From Sialis fuliginosa (Eukaryota; Arthropoda; Insecta; Megaloptera; Sialidae): a stretch of 64,000 nucleotides of DNA. Below are positions 1-11,636 of the stretch, one piece after another. The position numbers and the translations under genes are program-made. The notes under the pieces are model-generated. The model saw nothing but the letters and a program-made list of their open reading frames with translations, ran no database searches and had not been told where the DNA came from. The stretch is from contig OY540813.1 in the NCBI GenBank assembly GCA_961205875.1, positions 8,837,001-8,901,000 of the forward strand. The letters run 5' to 3'. Every line of letters starts with the position of its first letter. The first letter of the stretch is position 1.

Positions 1-2480
1 GATTTGATAAAAATCATATTAAACAAAAAACAGAGTTAAATCTCTATGTTCGACATTTACAACATTTAATATTTACTTCGATTACTTCGCTATATTTATA
101 TAAGAAAACTCTGTGAACCAAATGTAATATAATATAATGGTTTGATACTAATTGTTGTATATGTAGCACGTACAGTGTAGAGGCACATGCAGAAGTGGTC
201 GACCAGTTTTCATTCAAATTATTAGGCTCCACCCACTTGATTATTTTAATATTTTAATCATTTCTCCATGTACCAAACTCATTTGCTAGTACTCATATAT
301 ATTTGTGCGATTAAATTATTATGTAATCTACTGAAAATTGTGTAAGTAAATTTTGTGGCAATAAATATTTGATATTCCGAATTTTAGTATTTAAAAATGT
401 TAAAGTAGATATCAAATTAATTAATGAAATGGACGTATATTTATGTTTTAATTTAAAATGATAAAACTACATATGTATATAAGCTCCGCTCTAGAAAAAG
501 AAAACCGATGATGTTTATCTTAATATTTTTGAATCTGTTGTAAGCGATTCTAACCTTTAGGGTGACAGACGACTCATAAGCCAATAGTACAATGTACAGT
601 GTACCTATTTTAAAATAAATTCTTGCTACTGTCTATTCCAGAATAAATGTTTTTGCTACCCTAAACATTTAGTAGTAGAATGAAGGTAGTGGTTTCGATT
701 TGCATCCACTGAAACAAAAAACATTCTTGTAAAACTTTTCGGAAATATTCTTGTGAGGATATGTTGTAAAATAAAATAAATATAACACAAATACAATTTT
801 AGCCAATAAAAAAAACCTAAAAGAAGTAATCAAGTTTCTAAAACAGAACAACCTAACGATGTAACTAATATATTATTAATATTCATATATGTTAACACTC
901 CTAATGTGTCGCCCCAATACGTTACCTATGATTCATGGTTTTCATGTTCATCTTATACCTAAATGCTTTGATCGACCCAAAGCTAATCCTTTCCATCTCA
1001 GTGTCCATGTGTTTAGGGATAGTAATATATAAAAAAAAGAGAGAGATATATATACAATATACATATATACAAAATACAAAAACAATGTTAGTTAACCACA
1101 CAATGGCTGTCTAAAGGAACCAGTCGGGTCCAAAGACATTTACATTTTAATAAAAAAATAAAAAAACTTTTATTTAAACTTTAACATAAAATAGAACACT
1201 AATTTAAAGTTGAACACATTAAACTAAAAGTATCCATATAGGACCTTACAACAAAATTACCCAACCGATAAACGTGTTTACACGATAAACCATTTTCGAT
1301 AATCTAATAAAACCCTTAGTTCTTTTTCAATTGCAATCAAAAGACGAGGAATAAAATTAAATAACGATAACACAATTCACTCCACTCACACATACAATTA
1401 AATCACCCTTAACAATCGATATGAAGTCCTCAACCCCAATTAATTATCTCTGAATAAAATACTATTGACGATCTCTATCGTATAGAGGAGCAACCAGTAT
1501 CAACAATTGCGTTAGATATTATCTTGTTAAGTATAGAGAGGAGAGAAAGATAGAACTAGGAAGAGAGCGGGGTAAAGTTCCAAATGTAAACAAAATGAAA
1601 CCAAGCGACCCATATCTCCCGAAGCGTTCGACTAATCCCCAACTAAATTATTCATAATGTGCAATCAAGATGAAAATGTGTGTGTGTTTGTGTATGAGAG
1701 TGGTAGTGTCTTAACGCAAGACAATTCAGTCAAATTGTCTGCACTGTCTAGAGAGAGTGCATGCGGACAAAACGTTGTTTTCTTAGGTAATGTTATCAAG
1801 AGATGACATAGTGACAACAGCGTTGGCTTTAAGGTGAAAGACTTGATTTCAAGTACCTAGTATGCAGGTAATTTTAACGGTAAACTTTTAAAGCAAAATA
1901 TTTTCTTTATAAATTATCTTTACAATGGCATTGTTGATTTAATTAAGGATATGCAAATCGACATAACTTGTACTTTTCTTATATACTTCTTTCTGAACGA
2001 CGCTGTTCTAAAACTAATATTAAAATTAATTTCTTACCTTTATAGGGCTGCACGCCGAGATGAAACTTTTCTCGGTCTCGGTCTCAAAATGAGATCAAGA
2101 TCGAAACGAAATTTACTTAAATTCAGACATAATAAGATCGAGACAATATTAATGTAATTTATGTCTCGTCGAGAGTCTATAAGTATAAAAAATCGTTTAT
2201 TTAAAAAAAAATTCCTTAGTTTCTGAATAGCTCTTTTCGCAATACAACATTCATATTCAATCTGCTGTTTTAATCAAAAGCAACGATATTAGAAGTACTT
2301 TTGATGCAAATTAAAAACAACAGAACCGGCAAAACAAGTTTTTTTTCAGTTACTAAATATAACTCCTACTCCTATTTACTTGTAAATAAAATATCTCATG
2401 TTAAAATTGATCAACTGTTACATTCTCGATAAAATCTAAAAGCATTATTCAATATAATTGATTAAACAAAGTTTTAAGAA
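1..2480. other. AT-rich intergenic or intronic DNA
   Basis: No supported gene. The stretch is AT-rich with short GA-rich tracts (about 1037-1050 and 1530-1555), a TG-rich patch near 1678-1700 and a dispersed repeat at its left end (listed separately). Longer frames here are low-complexity and I do not regard them as coding. Confidence 0.7.
147..238 (-). repeat. Dispersed repeat with GTCGACCACTTCTG core
   Basis: Read on the minus strand, the segment runs from a GGTGGAGCCTAATAA-like start through GAATGAAAACTGGTCGACCA to CTTCTGCATG and CTCTACAC. Closely similar text occurs on the plus strand at 29140-29215 and a shorter match at 15848-15875. Three copies in both orientations indicate a transposable-element fragment. 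The family is not recognised. Confidence 0.6.
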
Positions 2481-2500
2481 AATTAAATACACGCACTTAC

Positions 2501-2700
2501 ACACGTACGCACACACCCTCAGCTGGAACAAATGTCAAGTCAACACAAAGTCCGTCACTGTACACAGGATTTAACGGAACAGGAAACAGAATCAAATGCT
2601 CCGCTACACACGGCGAAGTAGTACGTAATTTCAGAACTCGGCGGGTGGCTAAAGGGCGAACAACACGGGCGAGCTGGTACGCGTACGTACGAGTGTGGGG
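2501..2700 (-). other. GC-rich island, possible first exon (minus)
   Basis: This island stands out from AT-rich flanks. On the minus strand a TATA-like box (2712-2720) lies upstream, and a splice-donor-like GTGT|GTAAGT ends the island, with the GT at 2500-2499. A frame stays open from about 2763 down to 2497, where its stop codon lies inside the donor, so it could read into an exon junction at 2501. The frame encodes an unremarkable, partly repeat-like peptide of up to 88 codons with no domain I recognise. Alternatively it is a regulatory island whose open frame is chance. Confidence 0.25.
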
Positions 2701-2711
2701 TGGATGGGGCA

Positions 2712-2723
2712 CGCTTATAAATG
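2712..2723. promoter_or_regulatory. TATA-like box usable on either strand
   Basis: The sequence CGCTTATAAATG reads TATAAAT on plus and TATAAG on minus. On plus, a TCACTTC initiator-like motif lies at 2745-2751, about 30 bp downstream, which is the usual TATA-to-start spacing. On minus it lies just upstream of the candidate exon at 2501-2700. This is a sequence-only call. Confidence 0.3.
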
Positions 2724-3159
2724 GTGGGTGGGTGTGAGTATTTATCACTTCAACCACCCACAAGGGCCACTGACTACAGATGGTGACAATAGGTTTGTGT
2801 TTTAATCCTTCGCCTCATTCATGTCGTTTATAGTAGGTACAATAGAAATGTTCAAAGTAAATAAAATATTGCTTATGAGAATCGAGATTTACATTTTAAA
2901 TAGTATATATGTATTTTTGTTTCTGATTTTCCACCATCAAAACTTTATAATCCATAAGTTTTCAGACAATTTTCTAAATAATTTTTTTTTAATACTAATT
3001 ATTGACGTGGGAGATACTCATAGTAAAAGTTCTGACATCCCGAATCGATTTCTGATTAATTGTAGTAGCCAAGTCTAACTCACTGCTGTATTTTCTGATT
3101 TTATCAATCAATATCATTAAATATACTCCACATGTTATTATATATTATGGTTAATTTTA

Positions 3160-3589
3160 TTGCTTGCTCCCAATATCGAAGATACGAGAAGCTTTGTGAT
3201 CGTTTTAGAATGAGAAAAAAATGATTTCAAAATTTTAAATTGATCTTTCCGTTTCAGGTCAAGATAAACACTTTTCGTTCCGTGTCTGTTTGTCTGTCCC
3301 CTGAATCCTTGTCATACGCATAACTCATGAACCACTGAATCGATATTAATGAAACTTAGTTGGATGGTTGGGTCTGGCTTGAGGACGGTCCCATTTCAAA
3401 ATTATGTAAGGGGGAGGGGTGACATCCCAAAATATTTATTTTTCAAAATATCTCAAGAACGACACATGTTACGTGAAAATTTTATAGAATCATTTTTGTA
3501 GAGCATTCAATTTCATATAATATAGATCAACAACGTTTGTTGTAAAATATTCTCTTATAAAGATTTATCTCAATTTGCTTTAAAAATTG
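3160..3589 (+). mobile_element. Partial copy of fold-back family A (arm)
   Basis: Begins TTGCTTGCTCCCAATATCGA and continues through AAGCTTTGTGATCG, CTTTTCGTTCCGTGTCTG, a TGAATCCTTGTCA block, GGTTGGATGGTTGGGTCTGG and AAGGGGGAGGGGTGACATCC, to GATTTATCTCAATTTGC. The same series opens the composite element at 53386 and the copy at 57734. Only the arm is present, so this is a truncated or solo copy. It has no coding capacity. Confidence 0.75.
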
Positions 3590-4440
3590 CATGAGATAAT
3601 AAAAAAATAATATATACCTATAATACATAAATCTTTCCACATACAATAATCATTACGAAACCTCAGTTTTATAACGTAATGTTTATATTTAATAAAAATA
3701 GTCACTCTATATATAAACATACATATATAATGTATATAAACAGATGCTAGTAGGTACTTTGTCACTACGTGATCTCATGGGTTTTCCCTATTCACTCACG
3801 TAATCTGGCAAACGGACACTTCGATTCTATTTACACATTGCTTTTTTTTTCAAACGGCCCTAAAACGTTCTAGCTACCTAATAGAACAAAAGTATAAATT
3901 ATTATTATTATTATTAATATAATATACTTTGCAGAATCATAAACAAAATAACTCTCGTTGAAGTTTAATATGAAAATAAACAATAACAACACGAAGCTAT
4001 AAAAATTATGTGAAATACGTAGAAAAGTTTTAATTAGTATTTGTGCACATACAAAAAATTATTTTAAAAAAACGCACAAATATAAAAAATTTAATTAAAA
4101 GTTAATTTTACATTTTACTCTAAAATAAAATTCACTGTTTACCATAACACGAATATGATGAAACTATAAAACTCCCGTAAAGACAATCAAACCAGTTCAT
4201 AGAAATCATAATTAATTTATGAATATTAATTTGTTTGTATGTCTAAAATAAACTTCATAATGTAATAAAACTCCAAGAGATTATACATATTTGTTGAATA
4301 TTTTACAAAACAAATACATTGTGAATGTTTGTTTACAAAATGAGTTTATTTTCTTGGTTAAACAAACGTTCATAATACAATTAAAAATTGTACAAATGAA
4401 TCAATGAAAACAAAATATTTATCAAGCTTTATAAAAAAAA
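3590..4440. other. AT-rich DNA with a short (ATT)n tract
   Basis: Nothing gene-like. An ATT trinucleotide run lies at about 3900-3917. Confidence 0.6.
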
Positions 4441-4699
4441 TGGGTGATGCCAGTTAGAATCATACTAAAAACGTACTCGCCGGACTCTTAGTTTCTGAGT
4501 TATTCAGTGGTTTTATATTACCCTGAAAACGTTATATTTCTGGAATAAAATGTAAGTTGTATATTTTCCCTAAAGTTTATGGTTTCTGAGTAAAAAAATC
4601 TTGAAAGTCCAAAATCTCGAATTATTTTGTTAGATATATCTTGGAAAGCTTAGGTTGTTCAAAAAAAGTTCATATATATTATACATATGTATATATTAT

Positions 4700-4950
4700 T
4701 CGCGAGATAGCGACCCGTGTCTAACTAAACGAACGGCAGAGGGAATGATCACAGGCCGGTATTCTTTTGATTGTCAATTGTTTATTTTGTTTTCAATAGT
4801 TACCTTTTAGATTTAAATAGAACAAAAATGTTTGTTCTGATTCGCTTTTGTTAGGTAGTGTTTGTATTTAATTCAACTATATATTTTTTAAATCCCAAAC
4901 AATAATTCCGTAGCCCATGCGAGCGAAGCCACGCGGGCCCAGCTAGTCTC
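4700..4950 (-). mobile_element. Retrotransposon-type 3' end fragment
   Basis: The plus strand carries CGTAGCCCATGCGAGCGAAG followed by CCACGCGGGCCCAGCTAGTC at about 4910-4948. On the minus strand this reads AGCTGGGCCCGCGTGGCTTC then GCTCGCATGGGCTACG. I associate this kind of CCGCG..GGCTTCG..AGCTAGT terminus with dispersed non-LTR or SINE-type repeats in Lepidoptera. The AT-rich stretch upstream (to about 4440) may belong to the same insertion. No reverse transcriptase frame is present, so it is a 5'-truncated or non-autonomous copy. Confidence 0.45.
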
Positions 4951-5083
4951 CTATAAGAACAACAGAATTGTAATACGTAAACGGCTTATTAGTAAAATAC
5001 TATTCTGTCCGAATATTATTTCAAAGCAAACAACATATAAAACATATGTATATACACACCCATGCACATACAGAGAGAGGCCA

Positions 5084-5420
5084 ATGACAGAAATTGTCGA
5101 CACCGCACAAACAATATATATACACACACACACACACACATATGTACATACATCGACACACAATAAGCTGACGCTCTCTGTGCCATCAGGATCTGCCGCA
5201 AATCTTCCCCACGGCAATCCTATTCACACAAATTACAAAGTATGCTCGCATTTATACCGACTACGGAATTTATTTCATCAACATATTAAACGCGGTGTTG
5301 TATTCATCTAACGCACATAACAGTTCTTGCAAACTTTTGTATATAGCCGCTTCGTGCCCGTACATACATAGAGTCTACTACTGACGCTGTTGCGTATAGT
5401 AGAACTGCGAGAAACTAAAC
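5084..5420. other. GC-richer island with (CA)n microsatellite
   Basis: A CA tract at 5122-5140 is followed by more balanced sequence to about 5420. Open frames on both strands run through the microsatellite and encode His-Thr or Val-Cys repeats, so they are not credible genes. Possible regulatory island. Confidence 0.4.
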
Positions 5421-6180
5421 GTAGCTACATTTATATTTTTTTAGCAGAGCTGCCAATACTTCAAGTAAAATAATTGGAAAAGTACTAATACGTAATACTT
5501 GAATTTAACATGTAAAGTAATTGAAGTAGGTACTACTTATCAAGTACTTCACATTTAAAAACAGCTTGAAGTACTAAGTACTATTACAGAGTAGTTGTAA
5601 CAGCTGTATTCCTTAGTATTAAAAATTCAGTTTTTTTATTGCAATAATTAAGCTGCGACTCCATTAACCGAAAATACTCAACTAGTCTTAATTATCCAAT
5701 ATATAAAAAATGACGATATAGAGCCTTAAAATTTTCAAATGATACATAGGTATGTATAACACATTTTAAGCACTGGCATATATTTATGTATATGTAAATG
5801 ATAATTATAGATTCATAGATATGTACTTGTATTTATAAGTATTGATCGAAATCGCAGTATTGCGGTGTAATGCCTAAAAATTTAAGCTTATTTAAAAAAA
5901 TTTTTTTTCGTAACAAAATAAAATATAATCTTTTCAGTCTTTTTATATGTTTAACACAAAAACGCGTTGTACGCGCGTTCAGGTGTACTAGTGTTCAGGG
6001 TTGTATCATGTTTTTATTTAATTAGAATTTTGTTTCTGCTTCCCACCAATCGAATAAAAGTAACAGATGTTACACTAACACGATCTCCAAATTGAAACCA
6101 ATTATTAATACAAGTCATGCAAGAAGTTCTACTGTACAAAATATATACATATTCGTATACGTTCCTGTGTGTATATATGC
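5420..6180. other. AT-rich DNA
   Basis: Nothing gene-like. Several near-repeats of AAGTACT/AGTACTT motifs lie at 5458-5585. Confidence 0.55.
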
Positions 6181-6440
6181 CTAAAAATAATAAAACGCAG
6201 GCCGCTACGACCCATCTCATTGACGCGCAACGTAACGACGACTACTCTTGTGTAGGGTGACATTGACGCTTTTGGGTCGAAACGTTGCCGCCTATCCCAG
6301 CTCATTTGCAAGGGCGGTATTCAGCACGCACACACACATCGATGGGGTTGCCGATGCAAGAGATATTCACCAAGAAGTACCGTCATTTTCATACACGCAA
6401 AACTGTCTGATGCAGCATTCAGAATCAGGATAAATCTAGT
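6180..6440. other. GC-richer island
   Basis: Balanced base composition between AT-rich flanks, with a short CA run at about 6330-6340. A minus-strand frame of about 60 codons (6311-6129) begins at an ATG-like context inside the island but continues into AT-rich, Ile/Tyr-rich text, so coding is doubtful. Likely regulatory or unique sequence. Confidence 0.35.
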
Positions 6441-6479
6441 CATTTTTGTTGACTATAAAAATTTAAGGTTCGTACCTAG

Positions 6480-6530
6480 ACATTGGGGGATATTGTGTGT
6501 TAAAAGCGATATTTGGATTGTGATCACAGA
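6480..6530 (+). repeat. Short dispersed repeat, GGGGGATATTGTGT core
   Basis: CATTGGGGGATATTGTGTGT followed by TTTGGATTGTGA resembles 15722-15765, where CATGGGGGGGGATATTGTGT is followed by GGATTTGGGTGA. This suggests two diverged fragments of one repeat in the same orientation. Confidence 0.35.
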
Positions 6531-6948
6531 AATGTAGCTTTTTAAATTTAGGTATATTCTATTGTTAAATGCATACATATGTAGGTGATTATTTATCAGT
6601 ATATATTGTGGAATGTGTTTTGAACTACAAATTAATAAGGTAAATAATGTTCAAAATATAGAGAATATCAAAAATGGTCTAACAACCAATTTTCTTAAAA
6701 TCGCCACAATACACTTTTTCATTGCTAAGAAGTGAATAAAATATATTCTGAAAAAATGCATTGCCTTAATTAATTTTGCAAACGAAATTATCTCCGCCTC
6801 CAGTACCCAATCATATGAGACAAATGTATTCTATATTTATCTGAATACACATAGGTATGTGTTATGTGAAGCTTATGTGTAGAATAATTTAAATTTGCGT
6901 CATAAAAAGAGGATAGTACAGCAATTATATATCTTTGAAATCAAAACA

Positions 6949-6980
6949 TGGTATCAAAGGGTGTAAGCCCTTTGACACCA
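6949..6980. repeat. Small inverted repeat (stem-loop)
   Basis: TGGTATCAAAGGG (6949-6961) pairs with CCCTTTGACACCA (6968-6980) across a 6-nt loop, with 12 of 13 positions complementary. No poly-T tail or gene end nearby gives it a terminator role. Confidence 0.6.
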
Positions 6981-7149
6981 ATCATAAAAAACAGTTACAT
7001 CTATTAAAACAGAGCCCCTCTTCTGCAGCACGAGACTTGCTAATTAAACCAAAAACTACCATTCGCTATCCCTGATTTTCATCAAGCAACTTTTTATATA
7101 ATAACATCAAGTGAAGATAGTATTCCCAAACAATAAATATATGGAACGT

Positions 7150-7646
7150 ACAAAATTTAAAATACGATGTACAAAATGTGCGAGTGTGTGTGTGAATGTG
7201 TGTGTTGTATACGCCTCGGAATATTACAACACAAATATAAAACGAGTATATTCAACCCCTTAATACAAGAGAATTCGCATTCATAAAATAAAGGGACGGT
7301 TGGCACAACCCTAAGCGAAAACATCAGCTGGGAAATATTTGCGTGACACTATACTTCCAGGACAATTAAGGAGTTCAGGAAATGCGTGCCGCTGTTGGTA
7401 GATTTTTGCTGGTTGTATGTCCATTTGATGACTACGCTAAATGTTGTTTTTTGTTAGAGAATTGCTCGTGTAAGCACACATTAAAATGTTGCCGATTCGT
7501 AGAGCACTTTGTTTGCTGTTTAATTTTCAGTTCGGTGGAAATAAAGGTTTATAAAATTCCGAGCACTCTGTTTGCGTTTGTTATTATTTTTTATTTCATC
7601 GCCGCATCTGTTTACGAAGTTTATTATGAAAATTAAAAATAATAAA
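7150..7646 (+). CDS. Weak candidate small ORF (7382-7636)
   Basis: An 84-codon frame starts at the ATG at 7382 and stops at 7636. The predicted peptide is Cys-rich in the middle (CC, CSC and CC pairs at residues 21-47) and has a hydrophobic stretch near residues 62-76 that could be a membrane segment. An AATAAA polyadenylation-type hexamer follows within 10 bp (7641-7646), and a TG microsatellite lies upstream at about 7185-7206. I do not recognise the protein. No upstream promoter is convincing and the frame may be chance. Confidence 0.18.
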
Positions 7647-7866
7647 ATGTGAAAACCCAACACAGGGAAGGATGTTCCCCATTGTGTATTTATTTATATT
7701 TCTTCACAAGGAAATATTTATATGCATATATGAGTGCTCGTACAACATTCTCGTTGAGAATTCATTAAAAGATAATTTTATATATTCTTATTTCATATAA
7801 CGTCTTTATTATACCATTCCAATGAATCTCTTGGTATCTTAAAACATTAAAAAAGCATATTTAAAA

Positions 7867-8125
7867 AAATCTAATTAGATTTTTCAAAGTTCTAAAATTA
7901 CGATCATTTTTCTCATAAATTTTGAAAAAAAAAATAAAAATTTGAAAGACCATATCTCGAGAACGGTTTAAAGCACAGACCTGCGCCTGTGGTTTGAAAA
8001 TTTCAATTTTTCACTTCTTTTTCTATATAATAAACATACTTTTAATGAAATTATTGGATTATATTTATTTTCATGCATCAAACTTCAATTTGTCACAAAT
8101 ATATCAACATGAAAATATAATTTCA
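7867..8125 (+). repeat. Diverged solo arm of the 10.9-11.6 kb palindrome family
   Basis: Shared blocks include CATATCTCGAGAACGGTTT, AGCACAGACCTGCG, TGGTTTGAAAATTTCAA, TTCTATATAATAAACATAC and ACTTCAATTTGTCACAAATA. These match, in order and orientation, the right arm of the fold-back at 11385-11610. There is no second arm, so this is a single-arm relic. Confidence 0.7.
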
Positions 8126-8129
8126 TTTG

Positions 8130-8990
8130 GAAAATAACTAACAAGAAATTAAGAAAAAAACTCATAATTTACATTATAAACAATAATGTTATTATTGTAT
8201 TTATTAAATATTTAAACGCGTTTATGTTATATTTACTTATAAAATTGCAATTTACTTGACCTTTATCAACGAGGTATATGTAGGTATGTATGTATATATA
8301 ACTTACGATTAATATGTAGGTAATAGAAACGTTATCTTTAGGATAAAATATACCAAACCCATACGCATTTAAACAGTTTGAAATTAAATATTTGAGCGAA
8401 ACTTTAACTCCCTATCACACTTTCTTCTTTATCCCTTTTAAACTACTTCACAGTAGTACGTGGTTGCCATAACAGATATGAAATTTGAAAATGGCACTGG
8501 CTATTCAGTTTGTTATGCAAAGCTAAATCCTCCGGCATCCGCAGGAAGATTTTCTAGATGCAGTTGAATTCAGTTTGAAAAATCAATCTCGAAGATGAAA
8601 TTCTTTATGTACAAAATAGGAAAGATGTAAAAAATGAAAATATTTTCACTATTATTATCGACGAAAAAAGTGCATAGCAGTAGATAAGTAGCTGTTTATA
8701 TTTATTTTAACCAAAAAACGGGAAAAATACTCTGGAACATTCGTATGGAAAAAAAACTAAACATTTAAGAATTACATTTATATTCAGCTAAACGCAATTA
8801 CAGTTATATTACTCAAAACTGAATTGACTTTAACTGGACATTGAATAATCTTTTTAACTACCGTACAGTACATCTGCACTAAGAAGTAAAGTACACTTTA
8901 AACGATAACACAATTTCGTATTTTATCGAAGAACTCTCCCCGTTCTGAGTATAGTATAAAACAGATCTATCAAATGTTCCCATCTCGTTG
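8130..8990. other. AT-rich DNA
   Basis: Nothing gene-like, apart from AT-rich hexamers such as TTTATT on the minus strand near 8700 that could serve as polyadenylation signals for the gene model at 8996-9695. Confidence 0.45.
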
Positions 8991-8995
8991 TAACT

Positions 8996-9695
8996 TTAAA
9001 CTGGCTCGTCTGCAAGGATATCAGCCGTAAGGAATTGATGACGACCACGTTCCTCCTCCGAATACATTTTAAATAGAAGCAGAATCGCTGATCTGCCTTC
9101 TACAGAAGTCGTCAACGAACGTGATGGACACGGAGTAGTAACACTAACGAAATACGTTCGATAATCACTATTATATAATCACAAAAAGAACAAATAACTA
9201 AGTTGTGACTACACAATATTTAGTTTCATGTTTACTATTAAATTTAAATGTTTCTTAACTTAAGTTTTATTCCAATCAAGTTGTTAGTAAGCGTGAGAAT
9301 TAATGCTGAACTGAGAAACATATACAAATTGTTATTTTTATCAAATATTGTTATATATTAATAGTAGATACTCATCTAAAAACGAAGATTAATATATCTT
9401 TTTATCTCTATTTCTATCTACAAAATAAAATAATTTTTAGTTCAAATAAATTACTGTTACAAATTATAAATAAAATAGTGATGTACTATAAATCAAATGT
9501 CCTGTAAATCGAAACTCTAAACTCTTAAATATAAAACATCTTATAATTTCTTCTTATGCTTGAAATATGAAGGTAACAGATGCCTACTTACAACACCGTG
9601 ATACCACACAACTGTATAACACGGTGATTCGTTTCTATGGCACGGAATGTCGGATTATGATTTGACATTTTGTCAGCCGATGCGATGCAGGCCAT
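8996..9695 (-). CDS. Candidate two-exon small gene, product unknown
   Basis: Exon 1 runs from the ATG at 9695 to 9592. The start has a favourable AAAATGG context and begins MACIASADK. The exon ends GTGTT|GTAAGTAGG, a strong splice donor. Exon 2 would start at 9143 after a TTAG acceptor and run to a TAA at 8998-8996. Exon 1 leaves two bases, exon 2 supplies one, and the joined length of 252 nt is exactly 84 codons. The second exon stays open through an internal MYSEEERGRHQFL segment and ends in a short acidic tail. A TATAAAAG box lies 48 bp upstream of the ATG. Both exons are GC-richer than the intron. I recognise no domain. The polypyrimidine tract before the acceptor is weak, and chance assembly is possible. 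Confidence 0.3.
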
Positions 9696-9742
9696 TTTGC
9701 GTTCGCGAATTGTTGAATCTAACGACTTGTCAGTGATAACGT

Positions 9743-9750
9743 CTTTTATA
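9743..9750 (-). promoter_or_regulatory. TATA box upstream of the 9.7-kb gene model
   Basis: Minus-strand TATAAAAG lies about 48 bp before the candidate ATG at 9695, leaving room for a short 5' leader. An ATTCAAC motif about 31-35 bp downstream could serve as the initiator, but it is not a consensus match. Confidence 0.3.
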
Positions 9751-9759
9751 ATAATATTT

Positions 9760-10560
9760 TAGTAGCAAAACCTTGATGACTGTGTTTACGGTGTTTTTGA
9801 CTGCTCGCCTTCGTTCTTTCAAAGGAGTATAGTTTATGTTTAATTCAATGACAGGATTTAATTAAAATCATAAGGGTCAAGATGAAAATGTTTTACCTAA
9901 ATAAAAACGTAATAAGCTGGAAAAATATTTTTATAAATTCAGATATAACTTTCTGTATTGCTTGGAGTTTTACACTAGAGAAGATTATCGATAACTTAAG
10001 ATATGATTCAACCCCAAAAATATTGTTTGTTCATAATTTACTGTTGACAATTCTTGCATGCAGATATATTATTTTATGAAATATAGTAGTCAAGTTTTAA
10101 TATTGATACTAGTGCTACATTAAATAGTATATAAAATAATTTCATTACCCATTTAAACTTAACCTAGTACCACCACTGTTTGTTCAAGAACCTATCCCGG
10201 AGTTTATAGTTTTATTGCCAGTTTTGTATCTTATGAATGGGATCGTAAACAACTAAGACTCAAATTTACAATTAAGAGCTTACGAGCGATGTAATTTGAC
10301 TATTTAATTTATGCCTTTCAATCTTGGATGAAATAATTAAGGGAAACGTTTATTGCTCTACAAACGATGAATATATACTATACTTAAATAAATATTCATA
10401 TTGCTGCAATAATACGCCTACATTAACTATTATCTAAGATATTATTTTATTAATAATTCACCTATAAATATTTCTTCTTCAAACAGTTTTTTGTGTCTTT
10501 GTTTAAAAACATAGAGGCAGTTATAATGTAAACTGGTTTTAATTTCAACATTTCTAAAAT
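9760..10560. other. AT-rich DNA
   Basis: Nothing gene-like. The longest frame (9882-10079) is AT-biased and unremarkable. Confidence 0.55.
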
Positions 10561-10681
10561 ACTCTAACGTGGCAGTCTCGGACCGAGAGGGGGAGGGTAA
10601 TTTTTAGGTTGCAGAATTTTGTAATTTTTTTAATTGTTTAACATACAAATAAATTCATCTACTAGTTATATATTTCTATAT

Positions 10682-11636
10682 CAGTAGCGAAGCGTCCATG
10701 GAAGCGGGGGAAGCAGTGCTTCCCTTACTTTATTGGTAAATTAATACAAAACTGTGTTTTCAGTGTTTCATTTAAAAATATTATTAGAATATTCGTCTTT
10801 ATGCGCAACTCAAACATTTTAATCAAAAATAGCAATTAATATTAATTTACACGCCTAATTATAAAACTATAATACCTCTACGTCTTATTTTCTTGTATTT
10901 TAGTCGATATTTGTATGACGAGTTGAAGTTCACTGCAGGAAATTTCACTAAAAAATTTCGAATTTTTTATTTCGTTAAAAGTATATTTATTGTATAGAAA
11001 ATGACGTGAAAAGTTGAAATTTTCAAACCGCAGGTCTGTATCTCAAACCGTTCTCGAGATATAGGCTCTCAAAGTTTCAGTTTTTTCAAAATTTTGTAGA
11101 AAAATGGCCCTAACTTTTGAACGTGTGGTCGGAATTGATTTTAGTTGACGGATTTGGAATCAGCGTGTCAAAATCTATATAATGACATGTATAATACCTT
11201 AAACCTCGAAAAAAAAAATTTCACGAAAAATCGAAAAAATTCAAAGGGGTATACCTTAAAAAAATGTCGATTTTTGACGAATTTTTTTTTATCGGATTTT
11301 AAAGTATTATACATGTCTTTATATAGATTTTGACACGCTGATTTCAAATCCGTCAACTAAAATCAATTCCGACCACGCGTTCAAAAGTTATGGCCTTTTT
11401 TCTCCAAAAATTTGAAAAAACTAAAACTTTGAGAGGCTATATCTCGAGAACGGTTTGAGATACAGACCTGCGGTTTGAAACAAACAACTTTCCACGTCAT
11501 TTTCTATACAATAAACATACTTTTAACGAAATCAAAAATTCGAAATTTTTTAGTGAAATTTCCTGCAGTTAACTTCAACTCGTCACACAAATATCGACTA
11601 AAATACAAGAAAATAAGACCTCCATCTACGCCACTG
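10682..11636. mobile_element. Large palindromic (fold-back) element
   Basis: Two long arms, about 10883-11235 and 11266-11618, are near-perfect reverse complements centred at 11250.5. They share blocks such as CTGCAGGAAATTTCACTAAA against TTTAGTGAAATTTCCTGCAG, and the CTCGAGA..CGGTTTGAGA block. Outside the arms, CAGTAGCGAAG at 10682 and CTACGCCACTG ending at 11636 are imperfect inverted termini, which would make the whole element about 955 bp. Mirror-image open frames at 11145-11333 and 11168-11356 are artefacts of the palindrome. It has no coding capacity; the superfamily is unknown. Confidence 0.75.

Noticed and set aside
5084-5311. Overlapping frames around the CA microsatellite
   Set aside because: Frames on both strands are His-Thr or Val-Cys repeats generated by the microsatellite.
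11145-11356. Two similar 62-codon frames on opposite strands
   Set aside because: They are mirror translations of one palindromic element, not a gene pair.
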